A model generated the notes under the pieces. It was not told where the DNA came from. It did not search any database and saw only the letters and a list, made by a program, of their open reading frames with translations. Made by a program: the position numbers and the translations under genes. DNA of 64,000 bases from Streptomyces umbrinus (lineage in GTDB: Bacteria; Actinomycetota; Actinomycetes; Streptomycetales; Streptomycetaceae): contig NZ_JAUSZI010000002.1 of NCBI RefSeq assembly GCF_030817415.1, positions 62,001-126,000 of the forward strand, written 5' to 3'. Each line of letters starts with the position of its first letter. The stretch's first letter is position 1. Positions 45,490 through 55,159 of the stretch are shown piece after piece.

Positions 45490-47947
45490 GCATCCATGCG
45501 GCATCTGCGCGCGTGTTCGTGGGCCGGGCGGAAGAGCTCATGGCTGCCGTCGATCCCGAGTTCTTGGACCTGCTGGGCTGGTCGCCTGATCGCAGCGTCC
45601 TGACCTTCCCCATCGGACATCCGCTCCTCGGGATGCCGCTGTGCCGGGTGGTGGAGTGCGGTTGCGTCGCGTACTCCACGAGCGGGCTGTGCCGCAACTG
45701 CGAGAAACGGTGGAAAAGCGCAGACGGGGCCTTTGAGGTGTTCGTCGCAGCGCCACGGCCTGTCCGTCGACGCAACGGGGTGGAGGACTGTGCCGTTGGC
45801 GGCTGTTCCCGGCCATGGGTGACACGGACGCGGCAGCTGTGCAGCGCCCACCAGTACCAGCGGGTCAAGATGAATCTCGACCTTCCAGAATTCTTGCGTC
45901 ACCCGGCAGTGTACCCTCTGCCGTCGTTTGGGACATGCGAGGTTGCGGCTTGTGACCGGCAGCGGTCAGGGAAGGTCTCTGCCTACTGCCTGCAGCACAC
46001 ACAGCGCCGCACCCGCATGATCAAGGAAGGGACATTCCCCGGTGACGAGGCCTTCCGGCGCGCGATGCGGGCGGTGAGCAAGTTCGTCGACGTCAATCTG
46101 CGCGGTCTGGCGCCGCTGGTGGTCGCCGAGGTGATCTATGGCCTGCAGGAACGCATCCGGGGCGGTACCAAGACGCCGCCGTGGCATCTGCGCCCGGTGT
46201 GCGAACTTGCCCGTACCCGGCAGGTATCGACCCTGGACGAGCTCGACCCGGCATCGCTGTGCCGACGCCGTCAGGCGCTTCTCAACGCGCTCACTACCGC
46301 GTCACGCCGGCTCGGCATGACGCCCGAGAGCGAGCGACACAAGGATGTGTGGGATGCGGCGGCGTTCGGCCGGTCCGGAAGCCTCAATTTCACTGGGGTA
46401 CGTCAGCCCTGGCTGCGCGAAGCCGTCAAAGCCGCCGTGTGCGACGAGTTGCCCCGGCGTCGCGGCGTTCAGGCTCGCGGACAGATGCAGACCCACATCA
46501 ACGCCTTCGTCAAACTCTCCGACAGCCTGCACCTGCAACGCGACGACCGCGGCACCCACCCCGCGCTCCTGGAACGCCAGGACATCGTCAACTTCAGCAA
46601 CCGTCTGGCCTTCCTCGCCGAGCAGGGGGGATCAGCACCTACACGTGGATCTCTATCGCCCGGGCGGTGAGGAAGTGGCTCAGTCTGATGCGGAGCATGG
46701 GCCTGACCCGGCCCGGGCAGCCCCTGCACGGCCTGCCCGCCGACTTCATGCTGCTCACCCAGGACATCCCCGACGAGCCCGAGGACTCCGAAGCCGGCAA
46801 GGACCTGCCCGATGAGGTGATGCGTCAGCTCTGCGCCCACCTCTACCTCCTGGAGGAGAGGTCCAGCCGCGAGGTACGCGTCGCCGTCGAGCTGCTCATC
46901 GACACCGGGCGGCGTCCCTTCGAGATCTGCCACCTGCCCTACGACTGCCTGACCCGGGACACCGATGGCAAGCCCGTCCTGCTCTACGACAACCACAAGG
47001 AATTGCGCCTGCGCCGTCGCCTGCCCATCCCTGAAGCCACCGCAGCGCTGATCATCGCGCAGCAGGAACGGGTCCGCGCCCGCTTCCCCGCCACGGCGCC
47101 CGGCCGGCTTGTTCTGCTGCCGTCCGTCGTGTCCAACCCCGAGGGGACCAAGGCGATCTCCGATGTGCTCACCCAGCATCGTGACTGGGTCGCAGCGCTG
47201 CCGGACGTGGCGCTAACGATGCCAGTTCATGAGGAGGGGAAACCCGTGGCCAAACAGTTCTGCTTCGACAAGGAGAAGATCTTCCCCTACGCCTACCGGC
47301 ACACCTACGCCCAGCGGCACGCGGACGCCGGCGTACCGGTCGACGTGCTGCGCCAGCTCATGGACCACCGGCAGTTGACCACCACTCAACGCTATTACCG
47401 GGTCGGCGAGCAGCGCCGCCGGGAGGCCGTCGAGAGGGTCACCGCGATGCAGTTCGACCGGCACGGCAATCGGATCTGGCGGAGGGCGAAGGCCCTGCTG
47501 GACTCCGAGCATGCCCGCCGCGCGGTCGGGGAGGTCGCGGTGCCGTACGGGGTGTGCACCGAGCCCTCGAACGTTGCGGCCGGCGGTCACGACTGCCCCG
47601 TCCGCTTCCGCTGTGTGGGCTGCGGGCACTTCCGCACCGACGTGTCCTACCTTCCCGATCTGGAGGCCTATCTCACCGATCTGCTGCGCAGTCGGGAACG
47701 GCTCGCCGCTTTCAGCGCCGACACCTGGGCCAGGGACGAGGCAACGCCGTCCGATGAGGAAATCACTCGTGTACGGCGGCTTATCCGGCGCGTCCGCACC
47801 GACCTTGACGACCTCACCGATGAGGACCAGACGCAGATCCAGCAAGCCGTCGCAGTGGTCCGCCGCAGCCGCCAGGTCGTCACCCTCGGCATGCCCCGCG
47901 TCGCTGCGCCAGTGCTCAACCCCCGTCCCGAGAGGCCCTCCGTGTGA
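45486..47947 (+). pseudogene. tnpB: Tyrosine recombinase, TnpB of a Tn554-like unit, -1 frameshift
   Basis: Two open frames form one protein of about 820 residues. The first (45486-46670) has three zinc-like Cys clusters (CGCVAYSTSGLCRNC; CAVGGCSRPWVTRTRQLCSA; CEVAACDRQRSGKVSAYCLQ). The second, from about 46628 to 47947, has the recombinase domain: Arg in TGRRPFEICHLPYDC, PYAYRHTYAQRHADAG, and Tyr in QRYYRVGEQRR, plus a C-terminal Cys cluster (CPVRFRCVGCGHF). The frames meet at a run of six G (46625-46630), where a -1 shift restores the sequence EQGGISTYTW. Either a one-base deletion or programmed slippage. Confidence 0.8.
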
Positions 47948-48471
47948 CCAGCCGATTGACCGAAGGCAGACGTGCGGACTCCGCCCGCCGCCGCGAAAGG
48001 GTCCTCAAGGCCCTCGACACGGCACTGCGGACGGGTGGAGACATCACCGTCTCCGGTCTCGCTCGCGCCGCCCGGGTTGACCGTACCTTCCTCTACCGCC
48101 ACCGTGACCTGCTCGCACGCGTCCACGCCGCTGCCACCGCCCCAGCCGGGGACGAGGCGATGACAGCAGTCAGCCGTGCCTCGCTGCAGACCGATCTGGC
48201 CAACGCCCTGGAACGCAACAACCGCCTGGCCGCCCGTGTGCGTCAACTGGAAAAGCGACTGTCTCAGTCGATAGGGGCGAAGGTCTGGGCAGATTCCGGG
48301 CTCGGAGCGTCGGCCGATGTTGACCAGCTCCAGCGGCGAATCACCACGCTGGAACAGCAGGTATCGAATATGCAGGGCGAACTCGACGAACGCACCGAAG
48401 AGCTCGAGGCGGCTCGTGCGGCCAATCGTGAGATGACCCGGTCGCTGAACCACCGCCCCGCTCGTTTGTGA
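47944..48471 (+). CDS. tnpC: DUF6262-family protein, TnpC of a Tn554-like unit
   Basis: 175 residues from GTG 47944, overlapping tnpB by 4 nt. An N-terminal helix-turn-helix-like region (DITVSGLARAARVDRTFLYR) is followed by a long coiled coil (about 80-165: LANALERNNRLAARVRQLEK, QLQRRITTLEQQVSNMQGEL, DERTEELEAARAANREM). Tn554 TnpC modulates the orientation and frequency of transposition; this is the typical third gene. Confidence 0.8.
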   Translation: MTSRLTEGRRADSARRRERVLKALDTALRTGGDITVSGLARAARVDRTFLYRHRDLLARVHAAATAPAGDEAMTAVSRASLQTDLANALERNNRLAARVRQLEKRLSQSIGAKVWADSGLGASADVDQLQRRITTLEQQVSNMQGELDERTEELEAARAANREMTRSLNHRPARL

Positions 48472-48986
48472 CAACGATATGGTGTCCGTCAACGTGGCTC
48501 CAGGCAGACCGCGAACCACTACGCCAAGTGGCACAGGTTCATCTGTGACGTCGTCGAACCCATCGCCTCCGGTGCCAGCTCTGTCCAGTTCCTGACGGCA
48601 AACACAAACACGTCGGGTCGTCGCAGCTAAATCCCTCGTGACACACGTGTCCGGGCATCCTGCGTGTAGCCAGTGCAGTCCAGCCACGGCGGCCGCGATC
48701 GCCGGGGTTTCGCTCCAACCGGTTTGGGTGCGTATCTTCCCTGGGCGGCTTGCGACACTCTGACCAGCGGCTTTATGAACGACCCGACCAGAGTCGTGAT
48801 CGAATGACGTGCCGTCGGGGCGGGTTCAGCGACGTTGAGCGCGGAAGATCCGTGCGACCCCCGATCAGCCTGCGCAGATGGAAGCGCGGCTGGTCGGAGC
48901 ACCTTAAGGTCGATCACTGATTGCCCAGGTCAGAGCGCATCACTTGCTCCCTCGGAAGATACGCACCCAAATGAGATCACCTCTAA
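48472..48986. other. Gene-free stretch between tnpC and IS5 copy 2
   Basis: A plus-strand frame reads TANHYAKWHRFICDVVEPIA, SGASSVQFLTANTNTSGRRS with a stop at 48628 and no start: possibly a gene remnant. The rest has no credible coding frame. The right end of the Tn554-like unit should lie here. Confidence 0.35.
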
Positions 48987-48992
48987 GAACTC

Positions 48993-49460
48993 CTAACAAA
49001 GTGAGAGGTTGACCAGTCGGCGCCAGCAGATGATGCCGCAGGCCAGGCTGAGGAAAGCTTCGTGGATGTCGTCGCGGATCTCCCAGCGGATGCGCAGTCG
49101 GCGGAACCAGTGCAGCAGTGCAAAGCTCTGCTCGACCACCCAGCGGTGCACGCCCAGTCCGGAACCGTGCTCGACGCCGCGCCGCGCGATGACCGGGGTG
49201 ATCCCCAGGGCCCGCACCTGTTTGCGGTACTTGTCGTGGTCGTAGCCGCGGTCGGCGTAGAGCGTGACCGGTCGTTGTCGGGGCCGCCCGCGCCGGCCGC
49301 GTACCGGCGGGACGGCCTGGATCAGGGGGATGAGCTGGGTGACGTCGTTGCGGTTTCCGCCGGTCAGCGAGACCGCCAGCGGGATGCCGTGCCCTTCGAT
49401 GATCAGATGGTGCTTGGAGCCTGTTCGGGCACGGTCGACCGGGCTCGGTCCTGTTTTGGG
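48993..49460 (-). CDS. IS5-family transposase, second frame (copy 2)
   Basis: Identical to the second frame of copy 1; entered by -1 shift, containing YADRGYDHDKYRKQ and HRWVVEQSFALLHWFRRLRI, stop TAG at 48993. Confidence 0.8.
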   Translation of the reverse strand, partial: PKTGPSPVDRARTGSKHHLIIEGHGIPLAVSLTGGNRNDVTQLIPLIQAVPPVRGRRGRPRQRPVTLYADRGYDHDKYRKQVRALGITPVIARRGVEHGSGLGVHRWVVEQSFALLHWFRRLRIRWEIRDDIHEAFLSLACGIICWRRLVNLSLC

Positions 49461-49819
49461 CCGCCTTTGAGCGCCCTGACGTGCGAGCCGTCGATCACCG
49501 CCCTCGACCAGTCCAGCGCGCCGGCGGCATTCAGCTCGGCCAGGAGCGACTCGTGCAGACGCTGCCAGACTCCCGCGTCGTTCCAGTCACGCAGACGTCG
49601 CCAGCAGGTCATGCCGGAGCCGAAGCCCAGCTCCTGGGGCAAGAACTCCCACGGAATACCGGTGTACAGCACGAACAGGATGCCCGACAGCACCTTCCTG
49701 TCGTCCAGACGCTTGCGCCCCGGGTGATGTGGGCGACGCGGTACAACCGGCAGCAACGGCTCGATCCGCGCCCACAGCTCATCCGTCACGATCCACGGCG
49801 GCTGTTCACCCCTTCTCAT
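49403..49819 (-). CDS. IS5-family transposase, first frame (copy 2)
   Basis: 138 residues, identical in protein sequence to the copy at 8817-9233, with the same C CCA AAA slippery heptamer (complement of 49454-49460). Confidence 0.85.
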   Translation of the reverse strand: MRRGEQPPWIVTDELWARIEPLLPVVPRRPHHPGRKRLDDRKVLSGILFVLYTGIPWEFLPQELGFGSGMTCWRRLRDWNDAGVWQRLHESLLAELNAAGALDWSRAVIDGSHVRALKGGPKQDRARSTVPEQAPSTI

Positions 49820-49950
49820 GCGCAGGCTAACAACCCATCAGACACCAACATTCCAAGGTAAGTTGCAGCTTTTTGTTAGGAGTTCTAAGTGCGGGGTCTT
49901 TGCGTGTGTGTAGGCGGATGCCGCCGGAAGCAGCTCCATGACAGTGATCA

Positions 49951-51122
49951 CAGCCGCACGAGAACTCAGTCATCCTTTCCGGTGTTCTCGCTCGGCAGGA
50001 ACATCTGGCGTACCCAAAGGCCCAGCAGTACCGTCCCGCCGACCAACAGTGGTACCGGGTCGCGGGCAAGAGGAGCCAACACATATTCCAGCGCCGTGAC
50101 CGTGCAGACGGTCAGGGGAATGAACGCCGCGGCGCCCTCTATCCCCAATCGCAGCGCCGGCCGACCGGCGCCCAGGACGCTCGCCCCGCCGGGCACCCAA
50201 GGGCCGGCAGCGAGCACCAGCAGTCCCGCGGTACAGCAGGCGTCGGCCAGCTGGGAAGACATCACCTCGGGGGTAAGCGGGCCGACCGTCCACAGTCGCA
50301 GGGTGTCGCCGATCAGCGTGAGGGACAGCCCGACGACCGCTACCCACACAGTGGCCCGCTGCTTGCCCCGTACGAGACGGCACAGGGCGAACAGAAAACT
50401 CAGGAACACAACCTCCGCGGTCCAAAGGACGCCGACCATTCCGGTCTCCAGCCGCCAGCCGTCACCGGCCCCCCGCAGCAGTACCCATACCGTCATGAAC
50501 ACGGACCCGGCTGTGACGACCCCGTCAAGCACGCGCCGCAGCCACATGTGACGACCGGTACCGGCATCGGCCGCGAGCCCCAGACCGGCCATCCCCAGGC
50601 CGACCGCCATCGTCACTCCGGTGACCACCACCGAACCGACCAACGGTCGCGCATCCAGTCCCCACGCCGGAGGGTGAGCCGACAGCACGTTAACCGCGGC
50701 CCGGTACACACCCCCGGCTGCGGCAGAACCCGCGAACAGCAGCAGACGCGTCCGCACACGTCCGCTCGCCCCCCATGCACGGAGCATCATGGAGACCATC
50801 AACGCCCAGCAGCCGACGGACGGCCCGAAAGCCATCATCCGCGCCCCCGCCGGACCCGCGGCCGCCCACAACCCGGTGACAGCCAACACCGTTCCAGCAA
50901 GACATGCCACACCAACCGCGCCCCAGCCCCCAACCCTGGTCCAAGGGCAGCGGCCCGCCCGGACCGTGAGCACGTCCGGCGACTTCCCCACCCCCACCAT
51001 CAGGTGCGCCTTTCAACCGACGCCCACCCGCAGGACCTCCCCCTGCAGTCACCGGATCCATGCGGAGACCGTAAAGGACTCACCACCAGCACCGAACGGA
51101 ATAGTCGGCCGATTCACTCGAA
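49951..51122. repeat. Segmental duplication, copy B (partner 18405-19573)
   Basis: Covers the membrane-protein gene plus short flanks, as described for copy A. It begins about 65 bp beyond IS5 copy 2 and ends where the ISKra4 remnant begins, so both edges abut mobile DNA. Confidence 0.75.
49966..51000 (-). CDS. Multi-pass membrane protein, paralogue B
   Basis: 344 residues with nine or ten hydrophobic helices, aligned end to end with the 18420-19451 protein (for example VVVTGVTMAVGLGMAGLGLA, VLDGVVTAGSVFMTVWVLLR, AAAFIPLTVCTVTALEYVLA, FLPSENTGKDD). It starts MVGVGKSPDVLTVRAG. No catalytic or output domain follows. Preservation of two diverged full-length copies argues that the protein has a function. 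Confidence 0.7.
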   Translation of the reverse strand: MVGVGKSPDVLTVRAGRCPWTRVGGWGAVGVACLAGTVLAVTGLWAAAGPAGARMMAFGPSVGCWALMVSMMLRAWGASGRVRTRLLLFAGSAAAGGVYRAAVNVLSAHPPAWGLDARPLVGSVVVTGVTMAVGLGMAGLGLAADAGTGRHMWLRRVLDGVVTAGSVFMTVWVLLRGAGDGWRLETGMVGVLWTAEVVFLSFLFALCRLVRGKQRATVWVAVVGLSLTLIGDTLRLWTVGPLTPEVMSSQLADACCTAGLLVLAAGPWVPGGASVLGAGRPALRLGIEGAAAFIPLTVCTVTALEYVLAPLARDPVPLLVGGTVLLGLWVRQMFLPSENTGKDD

Positions 51123-51126
51123 CTAG

Positions 51127-51513
51127 TTGGAGGCGGCCGAGTCGGAGGTGTCCCGGCTGGTGATCACCCGGCAGACGGTGGAGGAGGTGCTGGCTGCTCC
51201 GTCCGGGGCGCTTCCGCCGGGGGTCGAGCCGGTTCCGGTGGCCGGGCTGGCCCGGGCCGCGGCGCTGCTGGTGGCTGCCGAGGCGGGCGGGGACGCCACG
51301 GTGACCTCGCCGGCCTACCGGCGGATCGCCGCGGTGTTCGCCGGGACGGCCGGCCCGTTGCGGTGCAAGGAGGTGTGCGCCGCGCTGAGGGAAGAGGCGA
51401 CGGCCTCGCGGGTGGAGACGATGCGTTCGAAACTCAAGCGCCTGGCCGAGCGTGGTGTCCTGCTCGAGACCGAGCCGGGGCTGTTCACGCTGGCCGCCGC
51501 GGGTGCCCGGTGA
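51127..51513 (+). pseudogene. ISKra4 accessory HTH protein, 5'-truncated
   Basis: About 128 residues: VSRLVITRQTVEEVLAAPSG, GTAGPLRCKEVCAALREEAT, ASRVETMRSKLKRLAERGVL, corresponding to the second half of the intact protein at 61063 (RLRVTRETVAQVLAEL, GPMQAKQIVPRI, GTRGKLKRLVERGWL). The coiled N-terminus is missing. Its stop overlaps the start of the next frame (GTGA). Confidence 0.6.
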
Positions 51514-51640
51514 GCGCGGCCGTGACGGCCGGCGGTGCGTTGGCCGCGGCCGAGGACGCGTTCGCCGTCTCGCGCGGCCTGTTCGAGCAGGTGACGGCCG
51601 ATCTTGCCGGGCCGCAGACCGCGGCGATGACGCATTCGCA
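51510..51640 (+). pseudogene. ISKra4-family transposase, N-terminal stub
   Basis: GTG 51510: MSAAVTAGGALAAAEDAFAV, SRGLFEQVTADLAGPQTAAM, TH, aligning with AATRAFDCLKGALAGPESAALSH of the intact transposase at 61663. Similarity stops at about 51640, inside another gene's reading frame on the opposite strand. Confidence 0.55.
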
Positions 51641-51901
51641 GCCGTCGACCTCGCCGACTTTCTCCCCGCCCAGCCGCAGTTCGTGCTCGTCGAGCTCGAA
51701 CGGGGAGTCGTGGCGGCCGAGCGAGAGGATCAGGTACAGCGGGGTGTCGGGGCGGGAGTCCAGTCGCAACTGGAAGTGCATGCGGGGCTTGTCGAGCGGA
51801 GACCGGGCGCCGGACGCGTTCAGCGCGATCAGCAGTACGTCCTCGGGGTTGATGTTCCATTCGCGGGCCAACTGGTCGAGGTGGCGGACCGACGTGAGCA
51901 T
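51640..51901 (-). pseudogene. Unknown protein, 3' end replaced by ISKra4 remnant
   Basis: From ATG 51901: MLTSVRHLDQLAREWNINPE, DVLLIALNASGARSPLDKPR, MHFQLRLDSRPDTPLYLILS, LGGEKVGEVDGCE. The frame runs on to 51485 but from about 51640 it is antisense ISKra4 sequence. It sits 68 bp downstream of the RsbW-like gene and is probably co-transcribed. Family not recognised. Confidence 0.5.
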
Positions 51902-51969
51902 CTGGATGTCCCTTTCGAGTGGTGGGAGTTGTCGAACCGGCAGCGGATGTTGCCGGTGCAGCACGGTGA

Positions 51970-52401
51970 TCAGTCGAGGGCCAGAGGCAGGTGGATGATG
52001 ATCTGCTTTCCTCCGGTGGCGGCGTCCGGGACGACTTCGGCCTTGCCATCGGCCTCGCGTACCAGAGCGTCGACCAGGTGCAGGCCGCGCCCTCCGAAGC
52101 CGTGCGCGGCGAGCAGGGGCTTCGGTTTGAACGGGTGGGCATCCGCGACAGCCAGCACCAGACCGCCCTCATCCTCGACGGCGAGGGTGACGGTGGCAGT
52201 GGGCGACACAACGGCGGCGTGCCGTACGACGTTCGTGACCAGTTCGGTGATGATCAGACAGGAGGTGTCCACGACCTCGTCGGACATGCCCCAGCCGATA
52301 AGGATCTTGGCCGTCTCGTGACGGGCCACCGGGACGTGCCCGGGCGTGGAGATCACCGGGAAGTCATGACGCACCGGAGTACGGGGCATCGCGCGCCTCA
52401 C
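51970..52401 (-). CDS. RsbW-like ATP-binding protein (anti-sigma type HATPase)
   Basis: 143 residues, a stand-alone GHKL ATPase domain: N-box CLIITELVTNVVRHAAV, G1 box LVLAVADAHPFKPK, G2 box HGFGGRGLHLVDALV. Streptomyces carries many such proteins; they act as anti-sigma factors or serine kinases on anti-anti-sigma proteins. It lies downstream of an HTH-TPR regulator, a common pairing in this genus (regulator plus HATPase). 228 bp of apparently non-coding DNA separates the two. Confidence 0.88.
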   Translation of the reverse strand: MRRAMPRTPVRHDFPVISTPGHVPVARHETAKILIGWGMSDEVVDTSCLIITELVTNVVRHAAVVSPTATVTLAVEDEGGLVLAVADAHPFKPKPLLAAHGFGGRGLHLVDALVREADGKAEVVPDAATGGKQIIIHLPLALD

Positions 52402-52629
52402 CTTCTCAGGGCGGGACCCGCCCGGCCCGTAACTGAAGGTAAGGGCCTTGGCGCGCTGGGGTGTTCACGACGGTGAACCCATGCCCCCGGAACTCAAGCA
52501 GGGCCATTCGGCCTGGTCAGGACTCCCGCCGGGGCCGGGCGTCCGGGTACGTCCGAGCGCCCCCGCCGTATACGGATCAGGTGTGCGGGTGCGTAGGGTT
52601 CTGCGCGTCCAGTCGAGAAGTGCCGCCGG

Positions 52630-53871
52630 TCAGAGCGGCAGGCCAACGCGATGGGCCAGCCCGCGCAGATCCCGTGCGACGTGAGCGGGCAGCTGCCGGT
52701 CGCTGAGGTATTCGACGGTGCTCCTCACCGGAGCGCTGGCGTGGATGCGCTGGGGGGCGATCTCCTCGGCGGTCAGCAGGGAGGCGACCGCGTCGGCTTC
52801 CCGGCCGCCCATGCGAGCCAGCGACCGGCCCAGGTCTGCGTGGAAGGCGGCCTGTCGGCCGGGGGCCTCCTCCAGGACCTCCGGGTGCACGTTGTGGCCG
52901 GCAGTGACAGCCGCACCGTGCAAGCCGAGGTCGGTGTTCAGGCTCACCTGGTGGATACCGACGTTGGTGGGGCCGAAGTTCAGGTGGTGGGCACGTGTCT
53001 CGCCCGTGCGACCGGCGAGGTCGGCGACCTCGACGAGGTGGCCTCGGATCTCCTCGGCGCGGGTGTTCCCGGGCCGGTGCCGGTCCTGGGTGAGGGAGGT
53101 GGCGGAGATCAGGTGGAGTTCGCCGAGCAGCGCGTGCGCGTCCGGGCTGGTCAAGTGTGCTTCCAGGGCGTTGGCGGCGGCCGTGGCTTGGGCGAGGGCC
53201 TGCGTGGGGCTGCCGGCCGACATCAGCACGTGGGTGTGGAAGAAGCCGCTGAGAGCGGAGTAGACGGGGTCGTCCAGCTCCGCGATCGCCTCAGCAGCAC
53301 GGGTGACGGCGATGAACGCCAGGTCGGTGTAGCCCAAGTTCTTCAGCAGCAGAGTGCAGGCCGGGTGGTACGCGTCCGCCAGCAGTTTCAGCAACTCGTG
53401 CCGAGCCGGTCCGTCGGCGGCCTCAACGGCTGCGTGCAGGCTGGCGAGCAGGGTGGGCAGGCCAGCGGCAAGGGTGCCGTATTCGGCAGCGTGGTACAGC
53501 CGGTTGGCCCTCGCCACATGGTCGGCCAGTACGGCCGCCGGTGCCTTGGGGGGCCGGCGGTCCGGCGGGGTGGCCATGGTGATTCCCATTAGCGCCAGGC
53601 GCAGAGCCGGAATCGCTTCGTGGGCCGCGCTCGCGTTCGGGTCCACCGGGGCGAAGGGCTGGCCGGTCAGCTCGGACGGAGCGATGTGGAGGGCTTCGGT
53701 AAAGGCTGTGATCAGGCTGGAGCGGTCTAAGTGACGAAGACCGTTCTCCACCATCGACAGGTACCCGACAGACACGTCAGCCAGTTCCGCGAGCTTCCGC
53801 AGGCTCATCCCTCGCTGCCGGCGGGCCGATCGAAGGCGCGCTCCGATCTTCCGAGCCTGCTGTTCGTCCAT
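52630..53871 (-). CDS. XRE-family regulator with TPR-like C-terminus
   Basis: 413 residues from ATG 53871 (MDEQQ; another ATG 12 nt upstream). An HTH_XRE at about 7-62 (IGARLRSARRQRGMSLRKLA, DVSVGYLSMVENGLRHLDRS), then a long all-helical region of TPR character (ELLKLLADAYHPACTLLLKN, AEAIAELDDPVYSALSGFFH, AFHADLGRSLARMGGREADA). The architecture is that of Streptomyces regulators related to the one broken at 15411/16479. The ligand, if any, is unknown. Confidence 0.85.
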   Translation of the reverse strand: MDEQQARKIGARLRSARRQRGMSLRKLAELADVSVGYLSMVENGLRHLDRSSLITAFTEALHIAPSELTGQPFAPVDPNASAAHEAIPALRLALMGITMATPPDRRPPKAPAAVLADHVARANRLYHAAEYGTLAAGLPTLLASLHAAVEAADGPARHELLKLLADAYHPACTLLLKNLGYTDLAFIAVTRAAEAIAELDDPVYSALSGFFHTHVLMSAGSPTQALAQATAAANALEAHLTSPDAHALLGELHLISATSLTQDRHRPGNTRAEEIRGHLVEVADLAGRTGETRAHHLNFGPTNVGIHQVSLNTDLGLHGAAVTAGHNVHPEVLEEAPGRQAAFHADLGRSLARMGGREADAVASLLTAEEIAPQRIHASAPVRSTVEYLSDRQLPAHVARDLRGLAHRVGLPL

Positions 53872-54100
53872 GGCCCCGCCCAACTCCGTGCCTCAGCCGT
53901 AGCCTAGAGCGGGCCTCCCGCCCACAGGGGTCATTCCCTCAAGACGGTCGACGCCGCGCCCGGTCTGGACAACGAGGCTGTTCACATGACCTGTGGCTGA
54001 TGCTCAATTCCGGCGCCGGAGCCTCTCGTGGGAGGCGCGAGTTTCATACCGGCTGTCTCACAGAGACGGCAGAAGCAGGGCGTGGCGCTGTGTCGGCGTG

Positions 54101-55159
54101 TCACTCCGGCTGGCCGGATCCTCCGACGTCCGGGCTGGTGTACTCGGGGCTCATGCGCTCGTCGGTGAGCGTTGGCATGCGATGCGTCGGCGCCGGCGGT
54201 GCCGTGTGGCGCTTCAGCGCGGTGCGGGGCCCGCCCTGGGCTTCCTGTAGGAAAGGCAGGATGCCGCGTTCCAGCAAGGCGTTCCGCCAGGCTTCTTTGG
54301 CCTGGGCCACTTGCTCTACCTTGCCCAAATAGCGGTCCATACCCTCCCTGGTGGGCTCGCCGCGGCGAGGCAGAGCGGCCTTCGTTGAGAGCTCGGCGTG
54401 GAGCCGCTGTGGGGCAAACAGTCTGGCAACGGCATAGACGATGATCCCGCCGGCGGTCACGGCTCCGAGCCACCACCCGGTGGCGATCATGGTCCGGGCG
54501 GCTGCGGACTCGGCGCTGAACATCTTGAGGAGGAGGCTGACAAGGAAGAAGATTGCGGTGACGGCTCCCGTCAGAACAGCAGCGGGAGCGGCAACCATGA
54601 CGAATCCTCTAGGCCCGGCCACTTCGGGGATGGGTGTGCGCGACGCTTCTGTCTCCACCGGAGTCGGTGTCTCTGGCCGTACGCGCAGGCCGAGCACAGC
54701 TGCCAGCAGCCGGCGGCCATAGGGCATCCCGGCCCACCGCTGCGCAGAGACTCCGTCACTGATCCGGCGGCTTCCTGGTCGCCCGATGCCCAGGACGGAC
54801 GCACCGAGCCGACGGGCCAGACCTGCCGGGCGCATGCCGGAAGGAGAGACGGCATACGGGGCAGGAGTGGACGTCGAGAGGCCCGTGGTGCCTATGGGCC
54901 GTTTGCGGACCGAAGGAGTGGACGGCGCCATGTGGCGCAGTTCCTCGCGGACCTTCACATAGTGCTGGTACTCGACCGCCGCGGCCACCGTGATGAGAGC
55001 GGTGGCGTTCAGCGCCATGGTCCGCAACTGCTCGGGGTTGAGCCTCTGGCCGGTAGTGGCGAATTCCGGACGGTGTGGTGCGGAGCGCAGCGCCTGATCG
55101 AGAATCCGCTCGTACTCTTGGCGGTCCTCGCTCAGCAGGTGCTGCGGGACACTGTTCAC
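54101..55159 (-). CDS. Conserved membrane protein, two central helices
   Basis: 352 residues from GTG 55159 (GGAGGGG upstream), overlapping the stop of the preceding gene (GTGA). A soluble N-terminus (SEDRQEYERILDQALRSAPH; ATALITVAAAVEYQHYVKVR), then two strong helices (VMVAAPAAVLTGAVTAIFFLVSLLL region and MIATGWWLGAVTAGGIIVYA), then a helical cytoplasmic tail (KVEQVAQAKEAWRNALLERG). No enzyme motif. Translational coupling to the 55156 gene suggests a two-protein membrane complex. Confidence 0.7.
   Translation of the reverse strand: MNSVPQHLLSEDRQEYERILDQALRSAPHRPEFATTGQRLNPEQLRTMALNATALITVAAAVEYQHYVKVREELRHMAPSTPSVRKRPIGTTGLSTSTPAPYAVSPSGMRPAGLARRLGASVLGIGRPGSRRISDGVSAQRWAGMPYGRRLLAAVLGLRVRPETPTPVETEASRTPIPEVAGPRGFVMVAAPAAVLTGAVTAIFFLVSLLLKMFSAESAAARTMIATGWWLGAVTAGGIIVYAVARLFAPQRLHAELSTKAALPRRGEPTREGMDRYLGKVEQVAQAKEAWRNALLERGILPFLQEAQGGPRTALKRHTAPPAPTHRMPTLTDERMSPEYTSPDVGGSGQPE

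Larger units (their letters stand above)
44200..48480 (+). mobile_element. Tn554-like recombinase unit (tnpA-tnpB-tnpC)
   Basis: Three overlapping genes in the order and overlap pattern (GTGA at both junctions) of the Tn554 transposition module: two tyrosine recombinases and a small DUF6262 protein. The left limit is set by where polymerase homology stops; the right limit is only known to be beyond 48471. No inverted repeats are expected for this family. tnpB is frame-disrupted. Confidence 0.65.
48987..49885 (-). mobile_element. 899-bp IS5-family element, copy 2
   Basis: Same length, ends (GAACTCCTAACAAA) and orientation as 8401-9299, flanked by TAA (48984-48986 and 49886-49888). The different duplication (TAA here, TTA at copy 1) shows the two inserted independently. 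Confidence 0.9.
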
